Source of the DNA: Candidatus Methanoperedens sp. | Lineage (GTDB): Archaea; Halobacteriota; Methanosarcinia; Methanosarcinales; Methanoperedenaceae | Direction of reading: 5' to 3' | DNA: 31,309 bases | Assembly (NCBI GenBank): GCA_023249275.1 | Contig: JAHFCV010000004.1 | Span: 1-31,309 of the forward strand | Part shown: positions 14,922 to 22,921 of the stretch, piece after piece | How the letters are laid out: every line of letters starts with the position of its first letter | Position numbering within the stretch: the stretch's first letter is position 1 | Made by a program: the position numbers and the translations under genes | Notes under the pieces: model-generated | What the model was told of the DNA's origin: nothing | What the model saw: only the letters and a program-made list of their open reading frames with translations | Databases searched by the model: none

Positions 14922-16097
14922 ATGAAAGTCATAGATGGCGGCATCTGTTCTGTAAAAGGAGTGAAGGCGAACGGAATCAAGCAGGGGAAGAATGGTCTTG
15001 CGATAATTACCATTGATGCCAAAAATCTTGCGACAGCAGGGGTTTTCACGCGAAATAAGGTGATTGCCGCTCCCCTTACCATCACGCAGGAAGCTCTTTT
15101 GAAGGGAGACTTGAAAGCGGTGATAGCCAATAGCGGGTGTGCAAATGCATTTACAGGTGAAAAAGGGTTGGTTGATGCGCTGTGGATGGCACAGATACTG
15201 GCAAAAACGCTCAACTGTGAACCTGATGAAATCGGAGTAGCATCAACAGGGATAATCGGGCGCTATCTGGATAAAGAATGGATAGGGGGGCATCTTGATG
15301 AAGTGCTAAACGGTCTTTCCAGAAATAAGGAAGCAAGCAAAGCCTGTGCCAGGGCGATTATGACCACGGACACTTTCATGAAAGAAGCGGCTGTTGAACT
15401 TGAAAATTGTGTTCGTATCGGCGGGATTGCTAAAGGCTCGGGGATGATTGCGCCCAATATGGGAACGATGCTTGTTTTTTTATATACGGATGCACACTTG
15501 TCTAAAAAGAAATTGAGCCGCTGCTTGAAAAAAGCCGTGGATAAAAGTTTTAACATGGTGGTTGTGGACGGGGACACGAGTACTAATGACATGGCGCTAA
15601 TAACGGCTACGGGTTATCGGGAATGTAAAGAAGATAGATTCCAGAAAGGGCTTGAGCTTGTGTGCACCAGTCTTGCTAAGATGATAGCCAGGGACGGCGA
15701 GGGCGCAACGAAATTGATTGAAGCCAGAGTAACAGGCGCGAAAAGCAGAGAAGATGCAAGACTCGCAGCGAAAGCCATCGTGCGCTCGCCGCTTGTGAAG
15801 ACTGCGATATTCGGGAAAGACCCGAACTGGGGAAGGGTTGTGGCTGCGGCAGGGTATTCGGGCGCAGAAGTTGAGCAGGATAAGATTTCGCTGAAGTTCT
15901 CGGATAATAAAAATGAGGTTGTGCTTGTTGATTGTGGCAGGATTGTGGAGGGAAAGCTTGAGGCGCTAAAGAGCATTATGGAAAGCAAGGAGATTGTTAT
16001 TGAGGTGGCGCTTGGTCTTGGGGACTGCGAGGCGACTGCGTGGGGCTGCGATTTGACGTATGATTATGTGAAGATTAATGCGATGTATACGACTTAA
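14922..16097 (+). CDS. argJ: Glutamate N-acetyltransferase / ornithine acetyltransferase
   Basis: ArgJ moves the acetyl group from N-acetylornithine to glutamate and so recycles it in arginine synthesis. The 391 residues start with DGGICSVKGVKANG, and the autocleavage region reads KGSGMIAPNMGTML, in which Thr182 would become the N-terminal nucleophile of the beta chain. The residue before it is Gly rather than the more familiar Ala. GKDPNWGRVVAAAGYSGA near the C terminus is also typical. Whether it is mono- or bifunctional (also using acetyl-CoA) cannot be read from the sequence. It starts 6 bases after the CBS gene and ends immediately before the convergent DUF2283 gene. Confidence 0.96.
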   Translation: MKVIDGGICSVKGVKANGIKQGKNGLAIITIDAKNLATAGVFTRNKVIAAPLTITQEALLKGDLKAVIANSGCANAFTGEKGLVDALWMAQILAKTLNCEPDEIGVASTGIIGRYLDKEWIGGHLDEVLNGLSRNKEASKACARAIMTTDTFMKEAAVELENCVRIGGIAKGSGMIAPNMGTMLVFLYTDAHLSKKKLSRCLKKAVDKSFNMVVVDGDTSTNDMALITATGYRECKEDRFQKGLELVCTSLAKMIARDGEGATKLIEARVTGAKSREDARLAAKAIVRSPLVKTAIFGKDPNWGRVVAAAGYSGAEVEQDKISLKFSDNKNEVVLVDCGRIVEGKLEALKSIMESKEIVIEVALGLGDCEATAWGCDLTYDYVKINAMYTT

Positions 16098-16358
16098 TTA
16101 CCCTTCCGCTTCTATTCCCTCAATCTGAGCAAAAGTCGCAGTTATCGGCAGCGTTTCCGATTTATTCCCATGCTCAAATCGCTTCTCAAAATTTAAAATA
16201 GTGAATCCCACAATCTCATTCGTCTTTGGGTCAATTCGCACGACAATATCATTGCCTATCTCTTTGGAAATTGCTTCTTTGGGCTTACCTATGGCAATAT
16301 CAAGGACATCTCCTTTTTTATCGAAGAAAAATTTTAATTTCTTTTCCATACGCTTCAT
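16098..16358 (-). CDS. DUF2283 family protein
   Basis: I begin the gene at the ATG at 16358 (MKRMEKKLKFFFD), giving 86 residues; a second ATG lies at 16349. The reading frame stays open to 16628, but that extension runs back through the start of the divergent PLP gene and does not look like protein. The product has the DUF2283 pattern: a beta-rich start, DVLDIAIGKPKEAISKEIGNDIVVRID and a TNEIVGFTILNFEKR segment. Its function is unknown. It diverges from the trans-sulfuration gene over a 49-base shared promoter region. Confidence 0.82.
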   Translation of the reverse strand: MKRMEKKLKFFFDKKGDVLDIAIGKPKEAISKEIGNDIVVRIDPKTNEIVGFTILNFEKRFEHGNKSETLPITATFAQIEGIEAEG

Positions 16359-16407
16359 GTTATTCCAACAATAACACACATATACCTTCCTTCGTATATA
16401 TTCACAT

Positions 16408-17583
16408 ATGAACCTCAAAAAATCCGGCTTCTCCACACGCGCAATCCATGCAGGAGAAAGACCAGAGGAAACCGGGGCGGTCGTAACCCCCATATACCAG
16501 ACCGCGCCATTCAAGTTTAAAAGCGCTACCCACGCAGCAAGTGTAATGGCTGGGAAGGAAAAGGGGTATGTGTATTCCCGCGGCTTGAACCCAACGACAG
16601 AAGTGCTTGAAGAAAAAATGGCAGACATCGAGGGCGGCGAGGCTGCGCTTGCTCAGGCAACCGGGATGGCTGCCATCAGCGCTGCGGTTTTCACGTCTGT
16701 CAAAGGCGGTGACCATATCATTGCCGACGAGGTGATATACGGAAGCACATACGACCTGTTCGTTGACCTAAAAAAGTTCGGGGTGGATGTGAGTTTCATT
16801 GATACCTCGGATATCGGCAATGTAGAAGCAGCTTTTCGCCCCAAAACAAAACTTGTGTTTTTTGAGACGCCTGCGAATCCGACGATGAAACTTACCGACA
16901 TAAAAGCTGTATGCGATATTGCACATGAGAATGGCGCTACAGTGATGGTAGATAACACTTTCATGACACCGTATTTCCAGCAGCCGCTCTCACTCGGCGC
17001 CGATGTGGTTTTGCACAGCGCCACGAAATACCTCAATGGTCACGGCGATACGCTCGGCGGCGTCATTGTGGGTACTTCTGATTTCATAAAACAGGCAAGG
17101 CACACGGCAAAAAACATGGGCGGGGCAATGAGTCCGTTTTCAGCATGGCTTATCATCCGCGGGATTAAAACGCTCCCGGTACGTATGGACAGGCATAATG
17201 AAAATGCAATGGCAGTGGCAAAATACCTAAAAGAGCATGAAAAAGTGGGTAAGGTCGATTATCCGGGACTTACCGATTTCCCCCAGTACGACCTCGCACG
17301 AAAACAGATGAGCGGCGCAGGCGGCATGATAGCCTTCTTGCTGAAAGATGCTAACGATGTACCTTTATTCCTGAATGCCCTGGAGTTGTGCACCCTTGCA
17401 GTCAGCCTTGGCGAAACCGGGACGCTTGTCCAGCATCCTGCAACAATGACGCATGCTGTTGTTCCTCGCGAGAAGAGGATTAAATACGGCATAGTGGACG
17501 AGCTTGTGCGCCTGTCTGTGGGGATTGAGGATGTGGATGATGTTATCGGGGATTTGGGGCAGGCGCTGGATAGTGTCGGGTGA
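16408..17583 (+). CDS. Trans-sulfuration family PLP enzyme (cystathionine gamma-synthase/lyase type)
   Basis: This 391-residue protein belongs to the Cys/Met metabolism PLP enzyme family. The cofactor lysine is Lys207 in HSATKYLNGHGD. Other family marks are YSRGLNPTTEVLEEKMADIEGGEAAL, ETPANPTMKLTDI and the C-terminal SLGETGTLVQHPATMTHA. Possible activities are cystathionine gamma-synthase, cystathionine gamma-lyase, O-acetylhomoserine sulfhydrylase or methionine gamma-lyase. Position 113, in YGSTYDLF, is Ser where well-studied methionine gamma-lyases have an active-site Cys, which speaks mildly against that activity. It is a single gene, and its stop lies 11 bases from the convergent HepT stop. 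Confidence 0.9.
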   Translation: MNLKKSGFSTRAIHAGERPEETGAVVTPIYQTAPFKFKSATHAASVMAGKEKGYVYSRGLNPTTEVLEEKMADIEGGEAALAQATGMAAISAAVFTSVKGGDHIIADEVIYGSTYDLFVDLKKFGVDVSFIDTSDIGNVEAAFRPKTKLVFFETPANPTMKLTDIKAVCDIAHENGATVMVDNTFMTPYFQQPLSLGADVVLHSATKYLNGHGDTLGGVIVGTSDFIKQARHTAKNMGGAMSPFSAWLIIRGIKTLPVRMDRHNENAMAVAKYLKEHEKVGKVDYPGLTDFPQYDLARKQMSGAGGMIAFLLKDANDVPLFLNALELCTLAVSLGETGTLVQHPATMTHAVVPREKRIKYGIVDELVRLSVGIEDVDDVIGDLGQALDSVG

Positions 17584-17594
17584 GTTTAATGCTA

Positions 17595-17942
17595 TTATCT
17601 TGCGCCAAATTCTTTTTCGTTTAGGGTTTTGACGCTTTTTTCTATCTCGGGAAGCTTATTTTTTACAACGTCCCAGACGATATCCCAGCTAATTCCGAAA
17701 TATGCATGTATCAATTTGTCCCTCATTCCTACAATTTTCTTCCATTCAATCTCAGGGTATTTTTCTTTTAAGGGATCGGAAATGTTTTTAGCTGCCTCGC
17801 CGATAATTTCTATGCTTCTTGGAAAAGCCCTTTTCAAAACTTCATTTTTCATGAGGTCTTCAAGCTCTAAATTCTCGCTTTGCGCCTTTAGAAATCCAAT
17901 TTCATCGAGAATATGTTTTATAAAAACTTCATCACTTTTCAC
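17595..17942 (-). CDS. hepT: HepT toxin (HEPN-domain RNase) of a type VII toxin-antitoxin pair
   Basis: HepT is a HEPN RNase that is silenced when its MNT partner adds AMP to a conserved tyrosine. The HEPN motif R-x4-H-x-Y is intact as RDKLIHAY. I prefer GTG at 17942, which gives 115 residues with the family-like start KSDEVFIKHILDEI. A GAGAGAGGTT ribosome binding site precedes it. ATG at 17966 would overlap the partner by 35 bases and add residues not typical of the family. With GTG the overlap is 11 bases, so the two are translationally coupled. Confidence 0.92.
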   Translation of the reverse strand: MKSDEVFIKHILDEIGFLKAQSENLELEDLMKNEVLKRAFPRSIEIIGEAAKNISDPLKEKYPEIEWKKIVGMRDKLIHAYFGISWDIVWDVVKNKLPEIEKSVKTLNEKEFGAR

Positions 17943-18222
17943 ACCAGACAACCTCTCTCTCCACATAGGGGCGAATATACTTGTCCAACCCGCTGGTGGT
18001 GATTAAATCAACATTTTTTCCAAAAAGGTCTTCAAGGAAGAAGCTCAGTTCCATAAAATTGTCAAAGCTTTTTTTGGTGCTCTCAAACTCAACCAGCACG
18101 TCAACATCGCTTTCCTCCTTAGCCTCTCCCCTTGCCATTGAGCCGAAAACTCCAATTTTTTTGACTCCAAACCTTTCTTTCAGGAAAGTCTTATTTTTCT
18201 TAACGATTGCAAGAACATCCAT
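17932..18222 (-). CDS. mntA: MntA nucleotidyltransferase antitoxin
   Basis: The 96-residue protein is a minimal nucleotidyltransferase with the exact family motif G-S-x10-D-x-D (GSMARGEAKEESDVD). In studied type VII systems this enzyme AMPylates the tyrosine of the HepT R-x4-H-x-Y motif and neutralises it. All catalytic residues are present here, and a third acidic position may lie further on. It is the first gene of the pair, with hepT overlapping its end. A TATA-like CTATATAG about 29 bases before the ATG and no ribosome binding site suggest a leaderless start. Confidence 0.93.
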   Translation of the reverse strand: MDVLAIVKKNKTFLKERFGVKKIGVFGSMARGEAKEESDVDVLVEFESTKKSFDNFMELSFFLEDLFGKNVDLITTSGLDKYIRPYVEREVVWCEK

Positions 18223-18247
18223 AATTATGCTTCTATCTTAATATTGA

Positions 18248-18255
18248 CTATATAG
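18248..18255 (-). promoter_or_regulatory. Candidate TATA box for mntA-hepT
   Basis: CTATATAG is nearly symmetric and sits 26-33 bases upstream of the mntA ATG. It lies in the 89-base divergent gap shared with the repeat membrane protein, whose own candidate TATA box is TTTATAAAT at 18277-18285. Confidence 0.45.
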
Positions 18256-18311
18256 CACATCAATCTTTTCAATAGTTTTATAAATCTTTGAAACTGTTTT
18301 ATTTCGTTGAT

Positions 18312-19973
18312 ATGAAGATAAATGAGTCTTACAAGCCGTTATTGAAAAACTGGTTGTATGGCATAGCCTTCTACTTCTTTCCTTTCATAATTGGATATTT
18401 TGCCTTTAGTTTTGTCCTTTCTGATAACGTCCTGCACACCGACGTGGACAGCGCCAGATACATGCTCAGCGCGCTCGTGCAGGGCGAGGCTGCAATCGTG
18501 GCGCTTGTGGTGACGTTGAGTTTAGTTGCCGTCCAGCTTGCGGCGCAGTCGTATTCGGCGAGGGTGATTGAGGTGTTCAGGAGGACGCCGGATTTGTGGA
18601 TTCTTATGGGGATTTATGGTGTTGCGATTTTTTATGGGCTGGGTGTGCTGAAGATGATTGAGAAGGCGAATCCGCAGGTGAATAGTTTGTCGAATCTTGA
18701 AGGGCATATCGCATTTTCTTATTATCTTGGGGTTTTTGCGTATGTGGCGCTTGTGCCTTATATTTGGAAGACGCTTGATTTGTTGAAGCCTTCCACAGTA
18801 ATCAACATGCTTGCAAAAGGAATAACAAAAGAAAATATTCTATACTCTCTCGAAAAAAGACAAGACAGCCCGATTCAGCCAATTATTGACATTGTGCGTG
18901 GTTCATTGGATAAATACGACTACGAGACAGTGAGAGAGGGACTGAAAACAATCGGTGAACGTACTAACATAATATTCGCAAATGAGATTCAGACTAGGGA
19001 TGAAGAAGAAAAAATATCAAAACATATTTTTCCTCATTTAACCCGAATGGGAAAACTGGCTGCAAGTAAAAATGATGAGGACTCAACTCTGGAAGTAATA
19101 TATAATGTGCATAAAAATGGAATAACTGCAATTGAACATAGGCTTCAAAGTGCAACATTGCAGATAGAATTATCCCTTGAAGAAATTGGAAAGGTTGCTG
19201 CTGAGTACAAACTCGAAGATGCAACACGGCGAGTGGTAATATCCCTTGGGAATATTGGAAAGGTGTCGGCTGAATATAAGCTCGAAAATGCAGCATCATG
19301 GGCAGCAGAGTTCCTTGGATTGGTTGGAATAGCAGCGGCAGTGAGAAAACTCGGCGGTGCTACACAGCAGGCAGCAGTTTCCCTCGGATGGATTGGAATT
19401 GCATCTGTCGAAAATAAACTCGAAGCAGTAGCATTAAAGGTAACACAGCAATTTGAAAATATTGGAATAGCAGTCGCAGAACAAGAACTCGAAGATGCAA
19501 CGCAACATGTAGCAGAATCACTTAGTGGAATTGGAATAGCGGCAGCAAACCAAAAACTTGAAGTAATAACAAAGCTGGTGGCATCTTTACTTGGAAGGGT
19601 TGGAATAGTCGCTGCAAAACAGGAACTTGAAGCAGCGTATCAAGTAGTGTCTGCTCTCGAAAAAGTTGGAATAGCTGCAACAGAACAAGAATTTGATGAT
19701 GTGTCTAAGCAAGTAGCATTTTCCCTTGGAGCGATTGGTATAACAACTGCGGAGCAAAAACCACTAGTAACATGGCAGGTAGTAAAGTCCCTCGAAGTAA
19801 TTGGAATGGCTGCAGCTAAACGAAACTTTAAAAGCGCAATAAAAAATGCAGTTTTATACCTTGAATTAGTTCTAAAAACAGCAAAAGAACATAAACTCGA
19901 AGGTATTTATCAGGAGGCGGAGGAATCCTTAAAGAAACTAAATGAAGCTATTAATAAGTTAGAACGAAAATAG
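18312..19973 (+). CDS. Membrane protein with DUF2254-like N terminus and a long array of 23-residue repeats
   Basis: I prefer ATG at 18312, 31 bases after a TATA box (TTTATAAAT); TTG at 18288 is possible. The first 160 residues hold about four membrane helices, and the stretch TLSLVAVQLAAQSYSARVIEVF resembles DUF2254 membrane proteins. From about residue 276 to the end the protein consists of about 12 helical repeats of 23 residues (two of 22), with consensus KLEdAtqqVaxSLGxIGIaaAEq. The repeats are diverged in sequence but regular in spacing. The region between (160-275) is charged and helical. The array would form an extended helical solenoid on the cytoplasmic side, fit for binding a partner. 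The helix-rich DNA before about 18785 is GC-richer than the repeat part, which suggests a fusion. Its function is unknown. Confidence 0.85.
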   Translation: MKINESYKPLLKNWLYGIAFYFFPFIIGYFAFSFVLSDNVLHTDVDSARYMLSALVQGEAAIVALVVTLSLVAVQLAAQSYSARVIEVFRRTPDLWILMGIYGVAIFYGLGVLKMIEKANPQVNSLSNLEGHIAFSYYLGVFAYVALVPYIWKTLDLLKPSTVINMLAKGITKENILYSLEKRQDSPIQPIIDIVRGSLDKYDYETVREGLKTIGERTNIIFANEIQTRDEEEKISKHIFPHLTRMGKLAASKNDEDSTLEVIYNVHKNGITAIEHRLQSATLQIELSLEEIGKVAAEYKLEDATRRVVISLGNIGKVSAEYKLENAASWAAEFLGLVGIAAAVRKLGGATQQAAVSLGWIGIASVENKLEAVALKVTQQFENIGIAVAEQELEDATQHVAESLSGIGIAAANQKLEVITKLVASLLGRVGIVAAKQELEAAYQVVSALEKVGIAATEQEFDDVSKQVAFSLGAIGITTAEQKPLVTWQVVKSLEVIGMAAAKRNFKSAIKNAVLYLELVLKTAKEHKLEGIYQEAEESLKKLNEAINKLERK

Positions 19974-19978
19974 CGCCC

Positions 19979-20851
19979 TCACTCCAGCCCGAAGTGCTTC
20001 ACATTCCAGTCCGCAATCGCCTGAATCTTCTTAATCTCCTCAAGTCCGCCTTCCATCGTAAAGAGGTGCTTGAACCTCCCCTGCATCTTGAGATACTCCT
20101 CAACAGGCTTCCTGTTCTTAAGCTTCCTCACGTTTGTAACAACGCCGTTCTCCATCTCATACAGCGGCCACAGAGCAGTCTCCACAGCAAGCCTTCCCAC
20201 TTCGATGGTCTTTGAACTCTCAAACTTCCATCCAGTACAGCAGGGCGCATGAACATGCACATACGTAGGTCCTTTTATCTCAGTTGCTTTCTTCACCTTT
20301 TTCATCATATCAGGCGCGTACGCGATAGATGCCGTCGCCACGTATGGCGAGCCGTGCGCCGCTATTATTGCAGGCATGTTCTTCTTGTGCAGCGGGTTAC
20401 CGAATGAGACCTTACCAGCAGGGCTTGTGGTAGTGCTTGCGTACAAGGGCGTTGCGCCGCTTCTCTGGATGCCCGTATTCATGTACGCCTCGTTATCCAC
20501 GCAGATATAAGTGAAATCATGCCCGCGCTCAAATGCGCCGGAGATTGCCTGCAAACCAATGTCCAGTGTAGCGCCATCGCCGCCGATAGCAATTACTTTA
20601 GTGTTGTTCTTTTTCCCGAGCGACTTGAGAGCCGCTTCCACGCCCGAAGCAACAGCCGCCGCATTTTCAAACAGCGAATGTATCCAGGGCACGCCCCAGG
20701 CTGATTCCGGGTAAGGCGTGGTGAATACCTCAAGACAGCCTGTCGGGCTGACAACTATGCAATCCTCGCCTATGGCATCAAGCACGAACTTTCCTGCAAG
20801 CGCGTCGCAGCATCCCGCACATCCGCGGTGACCTGGTTTCAGGAGGCTCAT
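19979..20851 (-). CDS. porB: Pyruvate:ferredoxin oxidoreductase beta subunit
   Basis: The beta subunit binds thiamine diphosphate and one [4Fe-4S] cluster. The cluster cysteines are in GHRGCAGCC at the N terminus and APCCTGW near residue 198. The thiamine-binding motif is GGDGATLDIGL ... VDNEAYMNTG, and MNTGIQRSGATP is characteristic of the pyruvate-specific branch. The length of 290 residues is normal. The ATG overlaps the porA stop as ATGA. It is the last gene of the four-gene por operon. Confidence 0.96.
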   Translation of the reverse strand: MSLLKPGHRGCAGCCDALAGKFVLDAIGEDCIVVSPTGCLEVFTTPYPESAWGVPWIHSLFENAAAVASGVEAALKSLGKKNNTKVIAIGGDGATLDIGLQAISGAFERGHDFTYICVDNEAYMNTGIQRSGATPLYASTTTSPAGKVSFGNPLHKKNMPAIIAAHGSPYVATASIAYAPDMMKKVKKATEIKGPTYVHVHAPCCTGWKFESSKTIEVGRLAVETALWPLYEMENGVVTNVRKLKNRKPVEEYLKMQGRFKHLFTMEGGLEEIKKIQAIADWNVKHFGLE

Positions 20852-22035
20852 GCTAAATCCTCCCGCAGGTCTGCGTATTCGCTTTCGACAAATATCCCTT
20901 TTTCCACTAACTTTGCTTTGTTGATGAGCTTCTTAATCATACTAATAGGAATATCGCGTCCTCCATGCCCGAGCATGAAGCCAATGACCGGAACCCTGGT
21001 ATCTGTGTTATAAAGGCACGCCTTGACCTCTGTACAAAGGGCGCCTTCGTTTTTACCGATTGAAATATTCTTATCAAGGGTTATTACAACTTTGGCGTTT
21101 TTCAAAGCCGCGCGAATGGCATCTCTCGGGAATGGTCTGAACGACCTTACCTTGAGAAGACCCACGCTTTCCCCTTCGCTTCGAAGCACGTCTATTGTGT
21201 CCTTGATAGTACCTATGACAGAACCCATAGCCATTATGACAATTTCGGCATCATCAAGCACATAGCCGTCTATAAGACCGCCATAATATCTTCCGTATAT
21301 ATCCTTGAATTCGTTGGCTATCTCTTCGATTTTACCTAATGCAACACCCATGGCTTTTTCCTGTTTGTACCGGAATTCCGTGTACGTGCTCGGGTCTGCA
21401 AAAGCCCCGAAAGACATTGGATTTTTGGGGTCAAGCACAAACTCGGGATTATAGGCTGGAAGGAATTCATCAGTGAGGCTCTGCTCAAGCAAAATAACAG
21501 GTTCATAAACATGCGAGAGGATGAAACCGTCCATGCACGACATTGCAGGAAGCAAAATATCCTCATTTTCAGCGAGTTTATAAAGCTGCGGGGTCATATC
21601 CGCGGCTTCCTGGACATCCTCGGCATAAAGTTGTATCCAGCCAGTATCCCGCTGGGAAATTGAATCCTGCTGGTCGTTCCAGATATTGATGGGCGCCGAA
21701 AGCGCACGGTTTACCACTGTCATGACTATAGGCAGTCTCATGCCTGAGGCGTTGAACAGGGCTTCATGCATCAGCGCAAGTCCCTGCGAGGTCGTTGATG
21801 AATATGTGCGCGCGCCTGCTGCGCTGGCTCCAATAAGCGCCGAGATGGCAGAGAACTCGGATTCCACGTTCATGTATTCGCAGTTCATCTCACCGTCGGC
21901 TGCAAACTGCGCCAAATCCTCTACTATGTGCGTCTGCGGGGTTATGGGATAAGCGGATATCACGTTGGGTTTGCATACTTTGACAGCGTGGGCTACAGCA
22001 TAAGAACCCTCTACTACAACCATACTTTTCCTCAT
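20848..22035 (-). CDS. porA: Pyruvate:ferredoxin oxidoreductase alpha subunit
   Basis: The alpha subunit carries the core of the 2-oxoacid oxidoreductase, converting pyruvate, CoA and oxidised ferredoxin to acetyl-CoA, or the reverse in carbon fixation. SAYPITPQTHIVEDLAQ is the thiamine-binding family motif, and QGLALMHEALFNASGMRLPIVMTVVNR is also typical. I start at ATG 22035 (MRKSMVVVEGSYAVAHAV), which overlaps the porD stop as ATGA behind a GGAGGG site. The longer frame from 22074 would run inside porD. The product is 395 residues. Confidence 0.95.
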   Translation of the reverse strand: MRKSMVVVEGSYAVAHAVKVCKPNVISAYPITPQTHIVEDLAQFAADGEMNCEYMNVESEFSAISALIGASAAGARTYSSTTSQGLALMHEALFNASGMRLPIVMTVVNRALSAPINIWNDQQDSISQRDTGWIQLYAEDVQEAADMTPQLYKLAENEDILLPAMSCMDGFILSHVYEPVILLEQSLTDEFLPAYNPEFVLDPKNPMSFGAFADPSTYTEFRYKQEKAMGVALGKIEEIANEFKDIYGRYYGGLIDGYVLDDAEIVIMAMGSVIGTIKDTIDVLRSEGESVGLLKVRSFRPFPRDAIRAALKNAKVVITLDKNISIGKNEGALCTEVKACLYNTDTRVPVIGFMLGHGGRDIPISMIKKLINKAKLVEKGIFVESEYADLREDLA

Positions 22036-22292
22036 TTTCCCTCCAGCACCATTTTTATTGCTTTCTTGGGGCATTCGTTGGCGCAGATTCCGCAGCCTTT
22101 ACAATATTCATAATCAGGCTCGAAATAGCCGTTCTCTAATTTAAAAACAATACCTTCGGGGCAATATATTGCGCAGATGCCGCATTTGCTGCACAGCTTG
22201 TGGTCAAAAACAGGCATGAAGGAACGCCATGCTCCCGTCTTATTTGCCCGTGTGCTTCCCGGTTTCGTTGCGGTTTTAATAACAAGTTTCAT
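22032..22292 (-). CDS. porD: Pyruvate:ferredoxin oxidoreductase delta subunit (ferredoxin)
   Basis: The 86-residue protein carries two [4Fe-4S] motifs, CSKCGICAIYCPEG and CKGCGICANECPK. It hands electrons from the catalytic subunits to free ferredoxin. The N-terminal KPGSTRANKTGAWRSFMPV is the usual PorD start. Both ends overlap neighbours as ATGA, so the whole operon is translationally coupled. Confidence 0.96.
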   Translation of the reverse strand: MKLVIKTATKPGSTRANKTGAWRSFMPVFDHKLCSKCGICAIYCPEGIVFKLENGYFEPDYEYCKGCGICANECPKKAIKMVLEGK

Positions 22293-22834
22293 CGCTGCGC
22301 CTCCATGAGGTCATACGCTGCCTGGATAGCCGCCGCGTTCTTTTCCCCCACTTTCCCGGGGAACCGCTCCATAACTGCATTTTTTATAGATTCTGGTCTT
22401 ATCAAGCCAGAAACGCCGGCAAACGCTCCTGCAAGGATGGTATTGACTATGGGTTTCCCGATGATGTCCATTGCCAGTTTTGTGGCATCAAGCGTTTTTA
22501 TCTGGGCTTTGGTATTCAAGATGAAGGATTCGGGGCTTTTTTCAGTGTTAATAAGAATAAACCCATCGGGTTTTGCTCCCGCTGCAACATTAACAACATC
22601 CACAAGTGTAGCATCCTGGACTATCACGTAATCCGGTTCGTAAATCTGGCTGCGCAATCGTATTGGTTTGTCGTTTAAGCGTACAAATGCGGTTACCGGG
22701 GCGCCTCTTCTCTCTACGCCAAAGGCGGGAAAAGCCTGGCTGTATTTCCCGTCCTCAAAGGCAGCAACCGCTAAAAGTTCAGCCGCAGTTACGGAACCCT
22801 GTCCCCCGCGACCATGTATTCGTATTTCCTTCAT
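22289..22834 (-). CDS. porC: Pyruvate:ferredoxin oxidoreductase gamma subunit
   Basis: The gamma subunit (called PorC or PorG) has the motif GRGGQGSVTAAELLAVAA and the later FGVERRGAPVTAFVR, both standard in this family. At 181 residues it is of normal length. It is the first gene of the order gamma-delta-alpha-beta, which is usual in methanogens. A CGGAGA site supports the ATG. Upstream, AT-rich stretches (TAAAATATATTAAT, 22857-22870, and TTATTAAAA just before it) are promoter candidates. Confidence 0.95.
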   Translation of the reverse strand: MKEIRIHGRGGQGSVTAAELLAVAAFEDGKYSQAFPAFGVERRGAPVTAFVRLNDKPIRLRSQIYEPDYVIVQDATLVDVVNVAAGAKPDGFILINTEKSPESFILNTKAQIKTLDATKLAMDIIGKPIVNTILAGAFAGVSGLIRPESIKNAVMERFPGKVGEKNAAAIQAAYDLMEAQR

Positions 22835-22921
22835 TTTTCTTCTCCGAGAATAACAGATTAATATATTTTACTTTTTAATAATCAATCGTGATGAATGCCT
22901 TCCACAATTGCATAAAGGTAT

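Noticed and set aside
16359..16628. Extended N terminus for the DUF2283 protein
   Set aside because: It overlaps the start of the divergent PLP enzyme and its sequence is the reverse shadow of that gene; the family begins near MKRMEKK.
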